NCBI GenBank assembly: GCA_017619835.1
Contig: JAFZRN010000033.1
Coordinates: 124,001-188,000, forward strand
Direction: 5' to 3'
Source: Eubacterium sp.
GTDB lineage: Bacteria > Bacillota > Clostridia > Lachnospirales > Lachnospiraceae
DNA: 64,000 nucleotides
The position numbers and the translations under genes are program-made. Under the pieces are notes generated by a model that did not search any database, was not told where the DNA came from, and saw only the letters and a list, made by a program, of their open reading frames with translations. Below, piece after piece: positions 44,542 to 53,254 of the stretch; position 1 is the stretch's first letter, and every line of letters begins with the position of its first letter.

Positions 44542-45168
44542 TTATCTTCCTCCTATATAATCCTCAAGTTCCTTTTTGATATCAATCAGAAACCGGGTTT
44601 TATTCTCTTTCTTACATTCCTCGCTTACTACTATCGAGTGAACTGCGTCAACGCATTCTTCAAGCACATCATTGATCACGATGTATTCATAGGAATCCAT
44701 TGAGTCGGCCTCTTCGGCAGCCCTCGTGATCCTCTTTCGGATAACCTCGTCGGACTCGGTGCCTCTTGCTTTAAGTCTTGCCTCAAGTGTTTCAATATCC
44801 TTTGTCGCGATGAAGATAAGGATTGCATCGGGATACTGTGCTTTTATATTCATGGCTCCCTGAACTTCGATCTCGAGGATGACATTTCTGCCTTCGGCAA
44901 TCTCCTGCTCGACGAACTTCCTTGGTGTTCCATAGTAGTTTTCAACATACTGAGCCCATTCGATGAGACCGTTATAATCGATCAGCGACTTGAACTCCTC
45001 AACTGTTTTAAAATAATACTCTCGTCCGTCCACCTCGCCTTCACGCGGCGCTCTGGTGGTTGCCGATATCGACAGGCTGTAATCATACTTTTCGATAAGC
45101 TTCTTTACAACCGTTCCTTTGCCGGCACCGGAAAAACCGGATATGACTATGAGTCTTCCTTTACCCAT
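44542..45168 (-). CDS. gmk: Guanylate kinase
   Basis: 208 aa. The P-loop is SGFSGAGKGT (residues 10-19; Phe where many species have Pro), followed by SISATTRAPREGEVDGREYYF, the GMP-binding block, and VILEIEVQGA. It converts GMP to GDP. It lies between yicC (30 nt upstream) and rpoZ. The small remA-like gene often found between yicC and gmk in Firmicutes is absent. Confidence 0.97.
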   Translation of the reverse strand: MGKGRLIVISGFSGAGKGTVVKKLIEKYDYSLSISATTRAPREGEVDGREYYFKTVEEFKSLIDYNGLIEWAQYVENYYGTPRKFVEQEIAEGRNVILEIEVQGAMNIKAQYPDAILIFIATKDIETLEARLKARGTESDEVIRKRITRAAEEADSMDSYEYIVINDVLEECVDAVHSIVVSEECKKENKTRFLIDIKKELEDYIGGR

Positions 45169-45198
45169 ATCTGTCTCCCTCTATCTGTAGATCGGATA

Positions 45199-46113
45199 TT
45201 ATTCGATGTTCTGAACCTGTTCTCTAACTTTCTCGATGCAGGTCTTCATGTCGATACCGATATCTGTAACTGCAAGTGTATCTGACTTGGAAAGAGTCGT
45301 GTTGGCTTCGCGGTTCATTTCCTGAACTATGAAGTCTAGTCTTCTTCCGATGGAACTGTTCTTATCGGTGTCCTTGCCTTCCTCGACAGCTTCGCCCTCC
45401 GAAAGCATTTCCCTTACTGCAGCTATATGGCTGTGAAGTCTTACGAGCTCTTCGTCAACGGCTACTTTATCGGAATAAATGGTTACTTCCTGAACGATAC
45501 GTGATTCATCGATATCCGTCGATTCAAGAAGCTTCTCGACCTTCTCGGTGAGCTTAGTTCTGAATTCTTCGATTGCCTTCGGTGCTAGCTCGTCAACCTG
45601 GCAGGTCAGTCTCTCAAGCTCATCCATCTTATCAACGATGTCAGCGCTGAGTCTTGCTCCTTCGGTTGCGCGGGACTGCATGAACTGCTTTCCGGCTTCA
45701 TCGAAGACTTTTTCGATTATCTCATATTCCTCGTCCTCGACGAAGTACTCTTCTTCGACTGTGAAGACGTCGGGGAATCTTGCGACTACCGTAGGCTTAT
45801 ATTCTTCCTCAAGTCCGAAATCCTTCTCGATGGTATGGAAATGATCCATATACTGCTGAAGGACTTCCTTGTCATACTTAACCGTATAACCGGATGACTT
45901 AAGGCTGTTGTAGGTTATGAATATATCTATCTTGCCTCTTTCGGCATATAGTTTGAGACGCTTTCTGAGCTCCGGCTCAAATCTGCTGATTATCCTCGGG
46001 AGCTTGATGCTTACGTCGCAATATCTGTGATTGACTGACTTTATCTCTATTATGATTCGTCTGGCTTCATCGGAGTATTCGCTTCGCCCGAAGCCCGTCA
46101 TGCTGTATACCAT
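45199..46113 (-). CDS. yicC: YicC family RNA endonuclease
   Basis: 304 aa. The start MVYSMTGFGRSE and IEIKSVNHRYCDVSIKLPR define the YicC/YloC family; the C-terminal half ends with RRLDFIVQEMNREANTTLSKS and the domain of unknown function DUF1732. Recent family work supports hexameric RNA endonuclease activity. GAGGG lies about nine bases before the ATG. It heads yicC-gmk-rpoZ, with a good promoter upstream at 46172-46200. Confidence 0.94.
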   Translation of the reverse strand: MVYSMTGFGRSEYSDEARRIIIEIKSVNHRYCDVSIKLPRIISRFEPELRKRLKLYAERGKIDIFITYNSLKSSGYTVKYDKEVLQQYMDHFHTIEKDFGLEEEYKPTVVARFPDVFTVEEEYFVEDEEYEIIEKVFDEAGKQFMQSRATEGARLSADIVDKMDELERLTCQVDELAPKAIEEFRTKLTEKVEKLLESTDIDESRIVQEVTIYSDKVAVDEELVRLHSHIAAVREMLSEGEAVEEGKDTDKNSSIGRRLDFIVQEMNREANTTLSKSDTLAVTDIGIDMKTCIEKVREQVQNIE

Positions 46114-46171
46114 TTGGTTCCCTCACACATGTCTCATCTGGTTGTACGTTCTTTTTTGCACATACATAGTT

Positions 46172-46200
46172 ATTGTACTATATATTTTATTTTTTTTCAA
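46172..46200 (-). promoter_or_regulatory. SigA-type promoter of yicC-gmk-rpoZ
   Basis: On the minus strand TTGAAA (46195-46200), a 17-bp AT-rich spacer and TACAAT (46172-46177) form a near-consensus promoter about 58 nt upstream of the yicC start. Confidence 0.75.
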
Positions 46201-46228
46201 CTTTACTTATTACTGGGCGGGATTGGGG

Positions 46229-47569
46229 CTAACGCTTATTGGATTTTCTCCATATCTTTCTCTCCTCGGCCTCGCGGATAAGTTCGTCCCTGAAATCGGG
46301 ATGTGCGATTGAGATCAGATCCTCTGCTCTCTCCCAGGTCGACTTACCTTCAAGATTTATTACGCCGTACTCGGTCGCAATAAAGTAAACCTGGCTTCTA
46401 GGCGAGGTGATGATATCGCCGTTAAACTGAGGCCTTACTCTTGAATGATAGCTTCCGTCCTTTTCCTTATATCTCGAGGTCATGCAGATAAATGCTTTTC
46501 CTCCTCTGGATGCCGAAGCACCTGCAAGAAAGTCGAGCTGTCCTCCTGTTCCGCTTATCTGTCTGGAACCGGAACTTTCCGCAGCAACCTGACCGTATAG
46601 GTCGACTGCCACACAGCCGTTGATGGATACCATGTTATCAAGCTGGGCTATGACGCTGGGCCTGTTAACATACTCAAGCGGATATGCAGCTATTCCATGG
46701 TTGTCATCAAGCCACTCATAGAGATCATTTGACCCTACGGCGCAGCCGAATACACCTTTACCCTTGTCGATATTCTTAAGACGGTTGGTGAGCTTTCCTG
46801 ATCTATATAGTTCAAGATATGCGTCCGTACAAAGCTCGGTATGCATTCCGAGGTCCTTGATATCGGAGTCGGATATGAGCTTGCCCACGGCATTCGGGAT
46901 ACTTCCGATTCCGAGCTGAAGGTTTGCGCCGTCCACGATATACGGGATTATATGCGATGCGATCTGGATATCAATATCTCTCGGCTGGATCGGGAGCATA
47001 TCCTTAAATGGCGGATGAAGCCCCTCAACTATATAGTCGACATCTGATATGTGGATGCACTCATTGTAGCCGCCGTGGATCTTCGGCATGTTCTCATTTA
47101 CTTCGACGATGACTATGTCAGCCTTCTCGCAGATAGGACCGGCAACACCGGTATTAACCGAGAAGTTGAAGTAGCCATGCTTATCCATGGGAGAAACGCT
47201 CACCATGACGACATTTACCTTGATAAAATACTCATAGTAGGCGGCATTATTATGGAACACCATGGGGATATAGTAGCAAAGGCCTCTGTCGCAGAGCTTA
47301 CGCTCATATGAGGAACAGTGCCAGCTATGATATATGAAGTGCTCCTCTGTGTCGTCACATTCAGCAACCTCTATCGGGCCTGCGATAAGGTTGCCTCTTA
47401 TCTTGACGTCATGAAGCTCGTCACGCCTTGCAGCGAGCGCACGATCAAGTAAAACGGGCATTCCGAGTGAACTTGTATAATCTACCCAGTCCCCGTCTTT
47501 AACGACCTTGACAGCCTCCTCCGGTGTGCGGAGCTTATTGATATATTCCTTCGTATAATCTATTAACAT
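46229..47569 (-). CDS. Acetyl-CoA hydrolase/transferase family CoA-transferase (butyryl-CoA:acetate or 4-hydroxybutyrate type)
   Basis: 446 aa from ATG at 47569, with AGGGGG nine bases upstream; the longer frame begins at a TTG inside the ribosome site region. GIGSIPNAVG, the nucleophile segment LGMHTELCTD (catalytic Glu) and GTGGQLDFLAGASAS with RGGKAF match family I CoA-transferases of butyrate-producing Clostridia. These exchange CoA between acyl-CoA and acetate in the last step of butyrate formation or in 4-hydroxybutyrate use. No other fermentation gene is adjacent, so the exact substrate is open. The GGQLDF motif is compatible with butyryl-CoA:acetate transferase. Confidence 0.88.
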   Translation of the reverse strand: MLIDYTKEYINKLRTPEEAVKVVKDGDWVDYTSSLGMPVLLDRALAARRDELHDVKIRGNLIAGPIEVAECDDTEEHFIYHSWHCSSYERKLCDRGLCYYIPMVFHNNAAYYEYFIKVNVVMVSVSPMDKHGYFNFSVNTGVAGPICEKADIVIVEVNENMPKIHGGYNECIHISDVDYIVEGLHPPFKDMLPIQPRDIDIQIASHIIPYIVDGANLQLGIGSIPNAVGKLISDSDIKDLGMHTELCTDAYLELYRSGKLTNRLKNIDKGKGVFGCAVGSNDLYEWLDDNHGIAAYPLEYVNRPSVIAQLDNMVSINGCVAVDLYGQVAAESSGSRQISGTGGQLDFLAGASASRGGKAFICMTSRYKEKDGSYHSRVRPQFNGDIITSPRSQVYFIATEYGVINLEGKSTWERAEDLISIAHPDFRDELIREAEERKIWRKSNKR

Positions 47570-47591
47570 ATGTAATCCCCCTTGCAAAACT

Positions 47592-47636
47592 GTAACAGTT
47601 TTGTAATGGGGTCAGGCCCCATTACAGAAGTGTTAC
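47592..47636. repeat. Two-stage hairpin with GGGG-TCAGG-CCCC core
   Basis: TGTAATGGGG (47602-47611) pairs with CCCCATTACA (47617-47626) around TCAGG, and outside a symmetric 4x4 internal loop GTAACA (47592-47597) pairs with TGTTAC (47631-47636). It lies between rqcH and the CoA-transferase gene, about ten bases upstream of the latter's ribosome site. A hairpin with a related core lies at 63858..63884. Confidence 0.75.
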
Positions 47637-47654
47637 GATTTTGTTATGAATGCG

Positions 47655-49433
47655 TTACGGTAGTTTTGGTTCGGCCATCATTGAATAGTTTGTGTGATAT
47701 ATTACGTAGCCGGGTTTGGCACCGGGCGGTTTTTTCAGGTTCTTTCGTTCGGTGTAGTCGATCTCGACCTTGGGTGCGTCCTTTGCCGATGAGAAGTAGG
47801 CTGCGATTGAAGCCGCCTCCTCAAACACCCTGTCCGGCACGGATTCTAGACCGTCATCCTCGGGCTTAAGCTTAACGATAACATGTGAGCCCGGAGCTTT
47901 CTTGGAATGGAACCATATATCCCTTCCTGTTGCGATACCGAAGGTCAGCTTGTCGTTCTGGATATTGTTCTTTCCCACATAGATATCATACCCGTCGCTC
48001 GATACAAAATGAAGCGGTTCGCCTGCTGCTGTCCTTCTGTCCCCTTTTGACCTTCTCACCTTTTTCAAGATTCCCGATTCGATAAGCTCCTTACGGATCT
48101 CCTCGATATCGGATTCATTCTCTGCGATCTCAAGACTATGTTTTGCCGAGAGCAGGTACTGAAGCTCGGCATCGGTCTTCTGAACGAAGTCCGTAAGCAC
48201 CTCCGCGGTACGCTTCTTCTTGTTATATATACTGAAATACCTGTTTGCGTTACCCCTCGCATCCAGGTCCTTATCAAGCGGTATCGTGATTTCATGATTA
48301 TCGTAGTAATTCACGCATTTTAGCGACTCCTCGCCGCCCTTTAAGTCGTAGCCGTAGGTATTCAGAAGTTCGCCGTAAATCCGGTATTTGTCCCTGTCCT
48401 CGGTATCCTCGAGCTGATTTCGCTGGAGGTCAAGCTTCCTCGATGTACGCTCAACCGCAAGTGTCAGGAGCTTTCTTATATCCTGAGACTTGCTCCTTAC
48501 GGTTATCGTCTGCTGCCTTGTGTTGTAAAACTCAATGAGCAGCCTTGACATGGAGTTTTCATCTTCTTCCGAAGCCAAAGCATTTACACCATAGGAAGTA
48601 AGCTGCAGTGCATGATAATCCTTCGGTGCCCCGTTCACATATGCAATGCAGGGGCTGAAGCTTTCATTTCTTATATCTTCGATAATGCCGCTCAAAGTAC
48701 CGAACAGCTTATCCTTCTCTTCTTCCGTAAGATCCCCGATGGTCTTTCTGGAATCAATCCCGCTTCTGTAGAGGATCTCCTCCGCAGCCATTTTCGAGAA
48801 TCCCGTAAAAGTCCCGAATATAGCCTTTACCACCGGTCCACTCTTAGTGAGAAGCTTTTCATCGAAGACCGCCCTGTCAAATCCCGAAAGCGGATCAATC
48901 TTCCCCTGAGAATCGGGTGGAAGATATTCCTTTCCCGGGTAGAGGATACGAACACTGCTGTCGTCATTTTCCTCTATTGCTTTATCAAGGTCCGGCATTA
49001 TCCTTTTCAGGCAGTCGAGGATGATCATGTCGGAGTCCGTAAGAATCACATTGCTCTGGCGCCCCATTATCTCGACGATGAGATGCCGCTCGGATATATC
49101 TCCCATCTCATCCATATGTTCAAAAACAAAATCAAACACTCTGTCAAAGCCCGGCTGCTCGAGTCTTACAAGGCGGCCGTTCGAGATATGCTTACGAAGA
49201 AGCATGCAGAAGGCCGGCGCCTGCATCGGAGCATTGGGCAGAGTGTCTGCTATATAAACTATGGGGAGGGAGGCATTTGCGGATATATAAATCCTAGTCT
49301 GGCCCTTGAAACCCTTCATTGTGAGGGTAATGGTATCGGCCTCGGGCTGCTGAAGCTTGACGCATCGTCCGCCGAGACAGGAATCTTTAATCTCTTTAAT
49401 TATGCTGTTTATTACAATTCCGTCGTAAGCCAT
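47655..49433 (-). CDS. rqcH: NFACT family ribosome quality control protein RqcH
   Basis: 592 aa. An N-terminal NFACT-N domain (MAYDGIVINSIIKEI, ILTDSDMIILDCLKRI) is followed by the helix-hairpin-helix region and a coiled-coil middle (about 290-430), then the NFACT-R domain with GRDIWFHSKKAPGSHVIVK near residue 515. RqcH binds 50S subunits with stalled peptidyl-tRNA and adds alanine tails; older annotation calls it fibronectin-binding protein. A long antisense frame (48612..49448) is a shadow. It lies between glgA and the CoA-transferase. Confidence 0.95.
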   Translation of the reverse strand: MAYDGIVINSIIKEIKDSCLGGRCVKLQQPEADTITLTMKGFKGQTRIYISANASLPIVYIADTLPNAPMQAPAFCMLLRKHISNGRLVRLEQPGFDRVFDFVFEHMDEMGDISERHLIVEIMGRQSNVILTDSDMIILDCLKRIMPDLDKAIEENDDSSVRILYPGKEYLPPDSQGKIDPLSGFDRAVFDEKLLTKSGPVVKAIFGTFTGFSKMAAEEILYRSGIDSRKTIGDLTEEEKDKLFGTLSGIIEDIRNESFSPCIAYVNGAPKDYHALQLTSYGVNALASEEDENSMSRLLIEFYNTRQQTITVRSKSQDIRKLLTLAVERTSRKLDLQRNQLEDTEDRDKYRIYGELLNTYGYDLKGGEESLKCVNYYDNHEITIPLDKDLDARGNANRYFSIYNKKKRTAEVLTDFVQKTDAELQYLLSAKHSLEIAENESDIEEIRKELIESGILKKVRRSKGDRRTAAGEPLHFVSSDGYDIYVGKNNIQNDKLTFGIATGRDIWFHSKKAPGSHVIVKLKPEDDGLESVPDRVFEEAASIAAYFSSAKDAPKVEIDYTERKNLKKPPGAKPGYVIYHTNYSMMAEPKLP

Positions 49434-49454
49434 TTATCCTCATCCTAATCTGAC

Positions 49455-49521
49455 ATAAGGGCTTGCCGAAGCAAACCCTTATTAAGTCGTTTTATTAAAC
49501 TGACAGAGGGTGTCTCCCTCT
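49455..49521. other. Two hairpins between glgA and rqcH
   Basis: ATAAGGG/CCCTTAT (49455-49461, 49476-49482) has an inner TTGC/GCAA stem; on the minus strand its loop is TTCG, an unusually stable tetraloop. AGAGGG/CCCTCT (49505-49510, 49516-49521) lies just after the glgA stop. Neither is followed by a clear U-run, so processing or stability signals are as likely as termination. Confidence 0.5.
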
Positions 49522-49526
49522 TAAAT

Positions 49527-50963
49527 TTATAACTCCGAATACAGCTGCTCGTAGATCTTAGCACTCTGATCCCAGCTGTAGTCCTGCTCCATTGCTCTCT
49601 TCATCATCTTCTGCCAGTCATCCTTCTTATCGAAGAAGATGTGCTTTGAATAATTGATGGTGTTGAGAAGCTCTCTTGCATCGTAATTAGCAAAGCTGAA
49701 GCCGGTTCCGGTTCCGTCAAATTCGTTATATGGCTGAACCGTATCCTTAAGTCCGCCGGTCTCACGTACTATCGGAAGCGAGCCGTACTTAAGTGCCATG
49801 AGCTGTGTAAGTCCGCAGGGCTCGAATCTCGAAGGTACGAGGATCGAGTCACAGCCTGCATATATCTTATGTGACAGCTCGTCGCTGAAGTAGATATTTG
49901 CGGAAAGCTTTGCAGGATGGAAGCCTTCGTAGTAACGGAACATTTCCTCGTAACGTCTGTCGCCGGTTCCGAGGACCACGAGCTGAGTGCCATCGGTCAT
50001 GATGTCATTCATGATGTGGTCGATAAGGTCGAGGCCCTTTTGATCAGTAAGTCTCGATACAATACCCATAACGTAGGCATTTTCATCCTCGGGAAGTCCC
50101 AGCTCCTTCTGAAGAGCAAGCTTATTCTTAACCTTGTTCTTCTTGTAGTTACGAGTGTTATACTTGCACTCGATCTTCTCATCCTTTGCAGGATTGAAGA
50201 TGTCGTAGTCGATTCCGTTTACGATTCCCCAGAGACTCTGCCAGCGGGCCTGAAGCAGGCCGTCGAGACCTTCTCCGTAGTAAGGAGTCTGGATCTCGTG
50301 AGCATAGGTATTGGAAACTGTCGTGATCTTATCAGCATAGACAAGACCGCCCTTCAGCATGCTCGCATCCTTATGCATCTCGAGCTTATCCGGCGTGAAA
50401 AGGTCGCCCGGAAGTCCCGAATACTCCTGAACCGTCTTGATGTCCCAGCGTCCCTGGAACTGAAGGTTATGGATAGTCATAACCGACTTGATTCCCTGGT
50501 AAAATGGGTTGCTTGCGAAAAGCGTCTTAAGATAGACCGGAACAAGTCCCGACTGCCAGTCATGGCAGTGAACTATGTCGGGTCTGAAGCCGATGCTCGG
50601 AAGGATTGAGAGTGCTGCCTTACAGAAATAGCAGAACTTTTCAATGTCCCATTTGACATCGCCATAGATATTGAAGCCGTTAAAATAATACTCATTATCG
50701 ATGAAATATACGGGCACTCCTTCATATTCCATATACATGACACCCACATACTGCTGTCTCCAGCCGATGTCCATATGGAAATGAGTTATATACTTCATCT
50801 TGCTCTTATATTTTTCGGGCAGACACATATAGTTCGGCATGATAATGCGAACATCATATTCACTTCGATCAAACTTCCTCGGAAGGGTTCCAACTACGTC
50901 TGCAAGACCGCCGGTCTTGATAAAAGGAACACATTCGGAAGCTATATAAGCTATTTTTTTCAT
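49527..50963 (-). CDS. glgA: Glycogen synthase (ADP-glucose type)
   Basis: 478 aa GT5 enzyme, normal length. KTGGLADVVGTLPR (residues 16-29) is the ADP-glucose-binding loop, with HCHDWQSGLVPVYLK, GIVSRLTDQKGLDL and PSRFEPCGLTQLMALKYG in the C-terminal lobe. It extends alpha-1,4-glucan from ADP-glucose. No other glycogen gene (glgB, glgC, glgD, glgP) is in the window, so it stands alone with its own promoter (50995-51003). A link with the glycan locus is not implied. Confidence 0.96.
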   Translation of the reverse strand: MKKIAYIASECVPFIKTGGLADVVGTLPRKFDRSEYDVRIIMPNYMCLPEKYKSKMKYITHFHMDIGWRQQYVGVMYMEYEGVPVYFIDNEYYFNGFNIYGDVKWDIEKFCYFCKAALSILPSIGFRPDIVHCHDWQSGLVPVYLKTLFASNPFYQGIKSVMTIHNLQFQGRWDIKTVQEYSGLPGDLFTPDKLEMHKDASMLKGGLVYADKITTVSNTYAHEIQTPYYGEGLDGLLQARWQSLWGIVNGIDYDIFNPAKDEKIECKYNTRNYKKNKVKNKLALQKELGLPEDENAYVMGIVSRLTDQKGLDLIDHIMNDIMTDGTQLVVLGTGDRRYEEMFRYYEGFHPAKLSANIYFSDELSHKIYAGCDSILVPSRFEPCGLTQLMALKYGSLPIVRETGGLKDTVQPYNEFDGTGTGFSFANYDARELLNTINYSKHIFFDKKDDWQKMMKRAMEQDYSWDQSAKIYEQLYSEL

Positions 50964-50994
50964 ACTGCACCTCCCTTACGGAAATCTACAATAC

Positions 50995-51020
50995 ATTATA
51001 TCAAAAAAGTCATTTTTTGA
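50995..51020 (-). promoter_or_regulatory. Extended -10 promoter of glgA overlapped by an AT-rich hairpin
   Basis: On the minus strand TGATATAAT (50995-51003) is an extended -10 box about 32 nt upstream of the glgA start; no good -35 is seen. The perfect inverted repeat TCAAAAAA/TTTTTTGA (51001-51008, 51013-51020) overlaps it and follows the stop of the upstream gene. Confidence 0.5.
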
Positions 51021-51027
51021 ATAGTGA

Positions 51028-51684
51028 TTAATATAGTCCCTGCTTAACTTCTATGAACTTTTTTATGAGCTCAACGCAGCCGCTTATTCCCAGCTTCGAG
51101 GTGTCCAGCGAGAGGTCGTAATTCTTGATGTCGGTCCAGTCGCAGCCGGTGTATTTGAAGTAATAATCGGCCTTTCTCTCATCTACCTTGGCAAGATAAT
51201 TACGGAGCTCATTTTCGGGCATATAATGCTTCGAAGAGGCGCGCTTCAGCTTGAAGCCGATGGGTGCGTGGACGAAGACATTTATCGCCTCGGGATTATT
51301 CCTCAGGATATAGTTTGCGCATCTTCCGATTATAACGCAGGACTCCCTGTGGGCAAGCTCGGCAATGATCTCGGACTGATAGTCGTAGAGGTTGCGGATG
51401 AGCTTCAGGTCATCATCTTCGAACTTGGTGGTGAGCACGTCATCAACCTTCGGGGCAGCCGGAAGGGGATCATGATAAACCTCTTTTGCGACATCGAAAA
51501 GAGAGGTATCCTTGATACGTTCATCATTAGAAACCACATCACTCTTCATGTAATCGTTATTGGATACGAGCCTGAACATCTCGCTGTTATAGCAGTTTAC
51601 GCCCAGCTCGTCTGCAAGGCGCTGGCCGATCTTCTGGCCGCCCGAACAGTATTCTCTTGCGATCGTAACTATGAATTTATCCAT
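51028..51684 (-). CDS. Cytidylate kinase-like family protein
   Basis: 218 aa. The start IVTIAREYCSGGQKIGQRLADELG is a P-loop-like region of the cytidylate-kinase-like family (AAA_26/Cytidylate_kin2), with CVIIGRCANYILRN and DERKADYYFKYTG further in. The true Cmk P-loop GPAGAGKST is absent, so nucleotide preference is uncertain. Common in Lachnospiraceae; biological role not established. It follows yebC by 34 nt and precedes glgA. Confidence 0.8.
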   Translation of the reverse strand: MDKFIVTIAREYCSGGQKIGQRLADELGVNCYNSEMFRLVSNNDYMKSDVVSNDERIKDTSLFDVAKEVYHDPLPAAPKVDDVLTTKFEDDDLKLIRNLYDYQSEIIAELAHRESCVIIGRCANYILRNNPEAINVFVHAPIGFKLKRASSKHYMPENELRNYLAKVDERKADYYFKYTGCDWTDIKNYDLSLDTSKLGISGCVELIKKFIEVKQGLY

Positions 51685-51718
51685 ATCAATACCTCCCGTC
51701 CCCCATATTTATAATTTA

Positions 51719-52444
51719 TTATTCTACGTTAGTATATACATCCTGCACATCATCATCTGCATCTAAGAGATCAAGGATGCGGTCAAGATTCTTCTGATCC
51801 TCCTCGGATGTAACTGCCACATAATTCTGAGGGATCATTGTGACTTCTGCGGAAGCCATCTTGATCCCGGCCTTTTCAAACGCATCTCTCACTTCCGAAA
51901 ATGCGCCCGGCTCGGTAATGATCTCATAGGAATCCTCCTCATCGGAAAAGTCCTCTGCGCCTGCATCGAGCGCGAACATCATCATGTCGTCGGCTTCCAT
52001 ATCTGTCTCTTCCTTATCGATGATGATCTGTCCCTTTTCATCGAACATGTAGGATACGCAGCCTGTAACACCGATGCTTCCGTTACCCTTGGTAAATGCG
52101 CTCCTGACGTTACCTGCAGTCCTGTTATTGTTGTCTGTAAGGCATTTAACGATGATGGCTACTCCGCCGGGGCCGTAGCCTTCGTAAGTATTATATGAAT
52201 AGTTAACGTTCTCAAGGTCGCCGGCAGCCTTCTTGATACCTCTTTCGATTGTATCGTTCGGCATGTTGTTAGCCTTTGCCTTTGCGATAACGTCGCGGAG
52301 TCTTGCGTTGTTATCCGGATTTGCACCACCCTCTTTAACAGCAACAGCGATCTCACGGCCTATTACTGTGAAGATCTTACCCTTAGCGGCGTCATTTTTC
52401 TCCTTCTTAGCTCTGATATTTGCAAATTTTGAATGTCCTGACAT
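51719..52444 (-). CDS. yebC: YebC/PmpR family protein
   Basis: 241 aa. MSGHSKFANIRAKKEKNDAAKG is broken by the standard KIFTVIGREI; NNARLRDVIAKAKANNMPND and YEGYGPGGVAIIVKCLTDN are canonical. YebC proteins bind DNA as regulators, and recent work also supports a role in relieving ribosome stalling at proline stretches. Normal length and residue pattern. It lies 21 nt downstream of the CorC-like gene. Confidence 0.96.
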   Translation of the reverse strand: MSGHSKFANIRAKKEKNDAAKGKIFTVIGREIAVAVKEGGANPDNNARLRDVIAKAKANNMPNDTIERGIKKAAGDLENVNYSYNTYEGYGPGGVAIIVKCLTDNNNRTAGNVRSAFTKGNGSIGVTGCVSYMFDEKGQIIIDKEETDMEADDMMMFALDAGAEDFSDEEDSYEIITEPGAFSEVRDAFEKAGIKMASAEVTMIPQNYVAVTSEEDQKNLDRILDLLDADDDVQDVYTNVE

Positions 52445-52465
52445 TTATTTTTCCTCTTTTCTGAT

Positions 52466-53254
52466 TTAATCATTTTTTATACGTGTGATCCTTACGGATT
52501 TGATAAGCCTGTCCTCAATCTCTGTGGGTTCAAATGAGTAGCCTCCGTAATCAATCTTGATATTCTCATTCAGCTTCGGAAATCTCCCCAGCTTGTAAAG
52601 GAGAAATCCATTCAGAGTCTCGATATCCGTATCCGGAAATTCGAGGGTTTCGATCAGCTCCTCCAGATCATGAAGTTTGATCATGCCGTCCACCTGATAG
52701 CCGTCGCCGTAGGTGGCGCTGACTTCCTCGGTCTCCTCGTCATGCTCGTCATAGATATTGCCGACGATCTCCTCGAGGATATCCTCCAGAGTCACAAGTC
52801 CGTCCGTCTGGCCGTACTCATCCAGCACGATGGCCATGTGATTCTTCTCCTTCTGCATCTTTTTAAGAAGCTTGGTTATATCATAGGTGGGATGGATGTA
52901 AATGGCTTCTTCCATCACATCCTCCGCCGAGCTTTCGGGATTATCCAGATACTCTCTCGTCATGTCCTTAAGATGAAGGACGCCGATGATGTTATCGATA
53001 TCCTCATCATAGACCGGGTACCTCGAGAAACCGCTTTCTATGCATTCGCTTATGATATCTTTGATCACGGACTCCTTCGACACGGCATAGATCTTGCTTC
53101 TGCTGGTCATGATGTCGCGGACGATCTTATCATCGAGATCGAGGATGTTCGAGATCATTTCCGCCTCCTCTTCCTCTATGAAGCCCTGTTCGTGACCTTC
53201 TTCAACCAGGTCGAGAATCTCCTCCTCAACCCGCTCTTCTTTCTTTTTAAACAT
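52466..53254 (-). CDS. CBS-pair/CorC domain protein lacking the DUF21 membrane domain
   Basis: 262 aa. Residues 15-50 form the helical lead EEAEMISNILDLDDKIVRDIMT, then two CBS domains (about 45-165; SKIYAVSKESVIKDII and IYIHPTYDITKLLKKMQ), EYGQTDGLVTLEDILEEIVGNI and a CorC/HlyC C-terminal domain (175-258). Full-length paralogs have an N-terminal DUF21 transporter domain; this is the short soluble form like TlyC/CorC. It may regulate magnesium transport. The ATG overlaps the alr stop by 8 nt, with AAGGAG five bases upstream. Confidence 0.88.
   Translation of the reverse strand: MFKKKEERVEEEILDLVEEGHEQGFIEEEEAEMISNILDLDDKIVRDIMTSRSKIYAVSKESVIKDIISECIESGFSRYPVYDEDIDNIIGVLHLKDMTREYLDNPESSAEDVMEEAIYIHPTYDITKLLKKMQKEKNHMAIVLDEYGQTDGLVTLEDILEEIVGNIYDEHDEETEEVSATYGDGYQVDGMIKLHDLEELIETLEFPDTDIETLNGFLLYKLGRFPKLNENIKIDYGGYSFEPTEIEDRLIKSVRITRIKND

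Noticed and set aside
44304-46113. remA-like gene expected between yicC and gmk
   Set aside because: Only a 30-nt gap is present; the gene is absent here.
48612-49448. 278-codon open frame on the plus strand opposite rqcH
   Set aside because: rqcH on the minus strand has full family motifs over the same stretch; the plus frame has no ribosome site, no recognisable motif and biased composition typical of a shadow frame.
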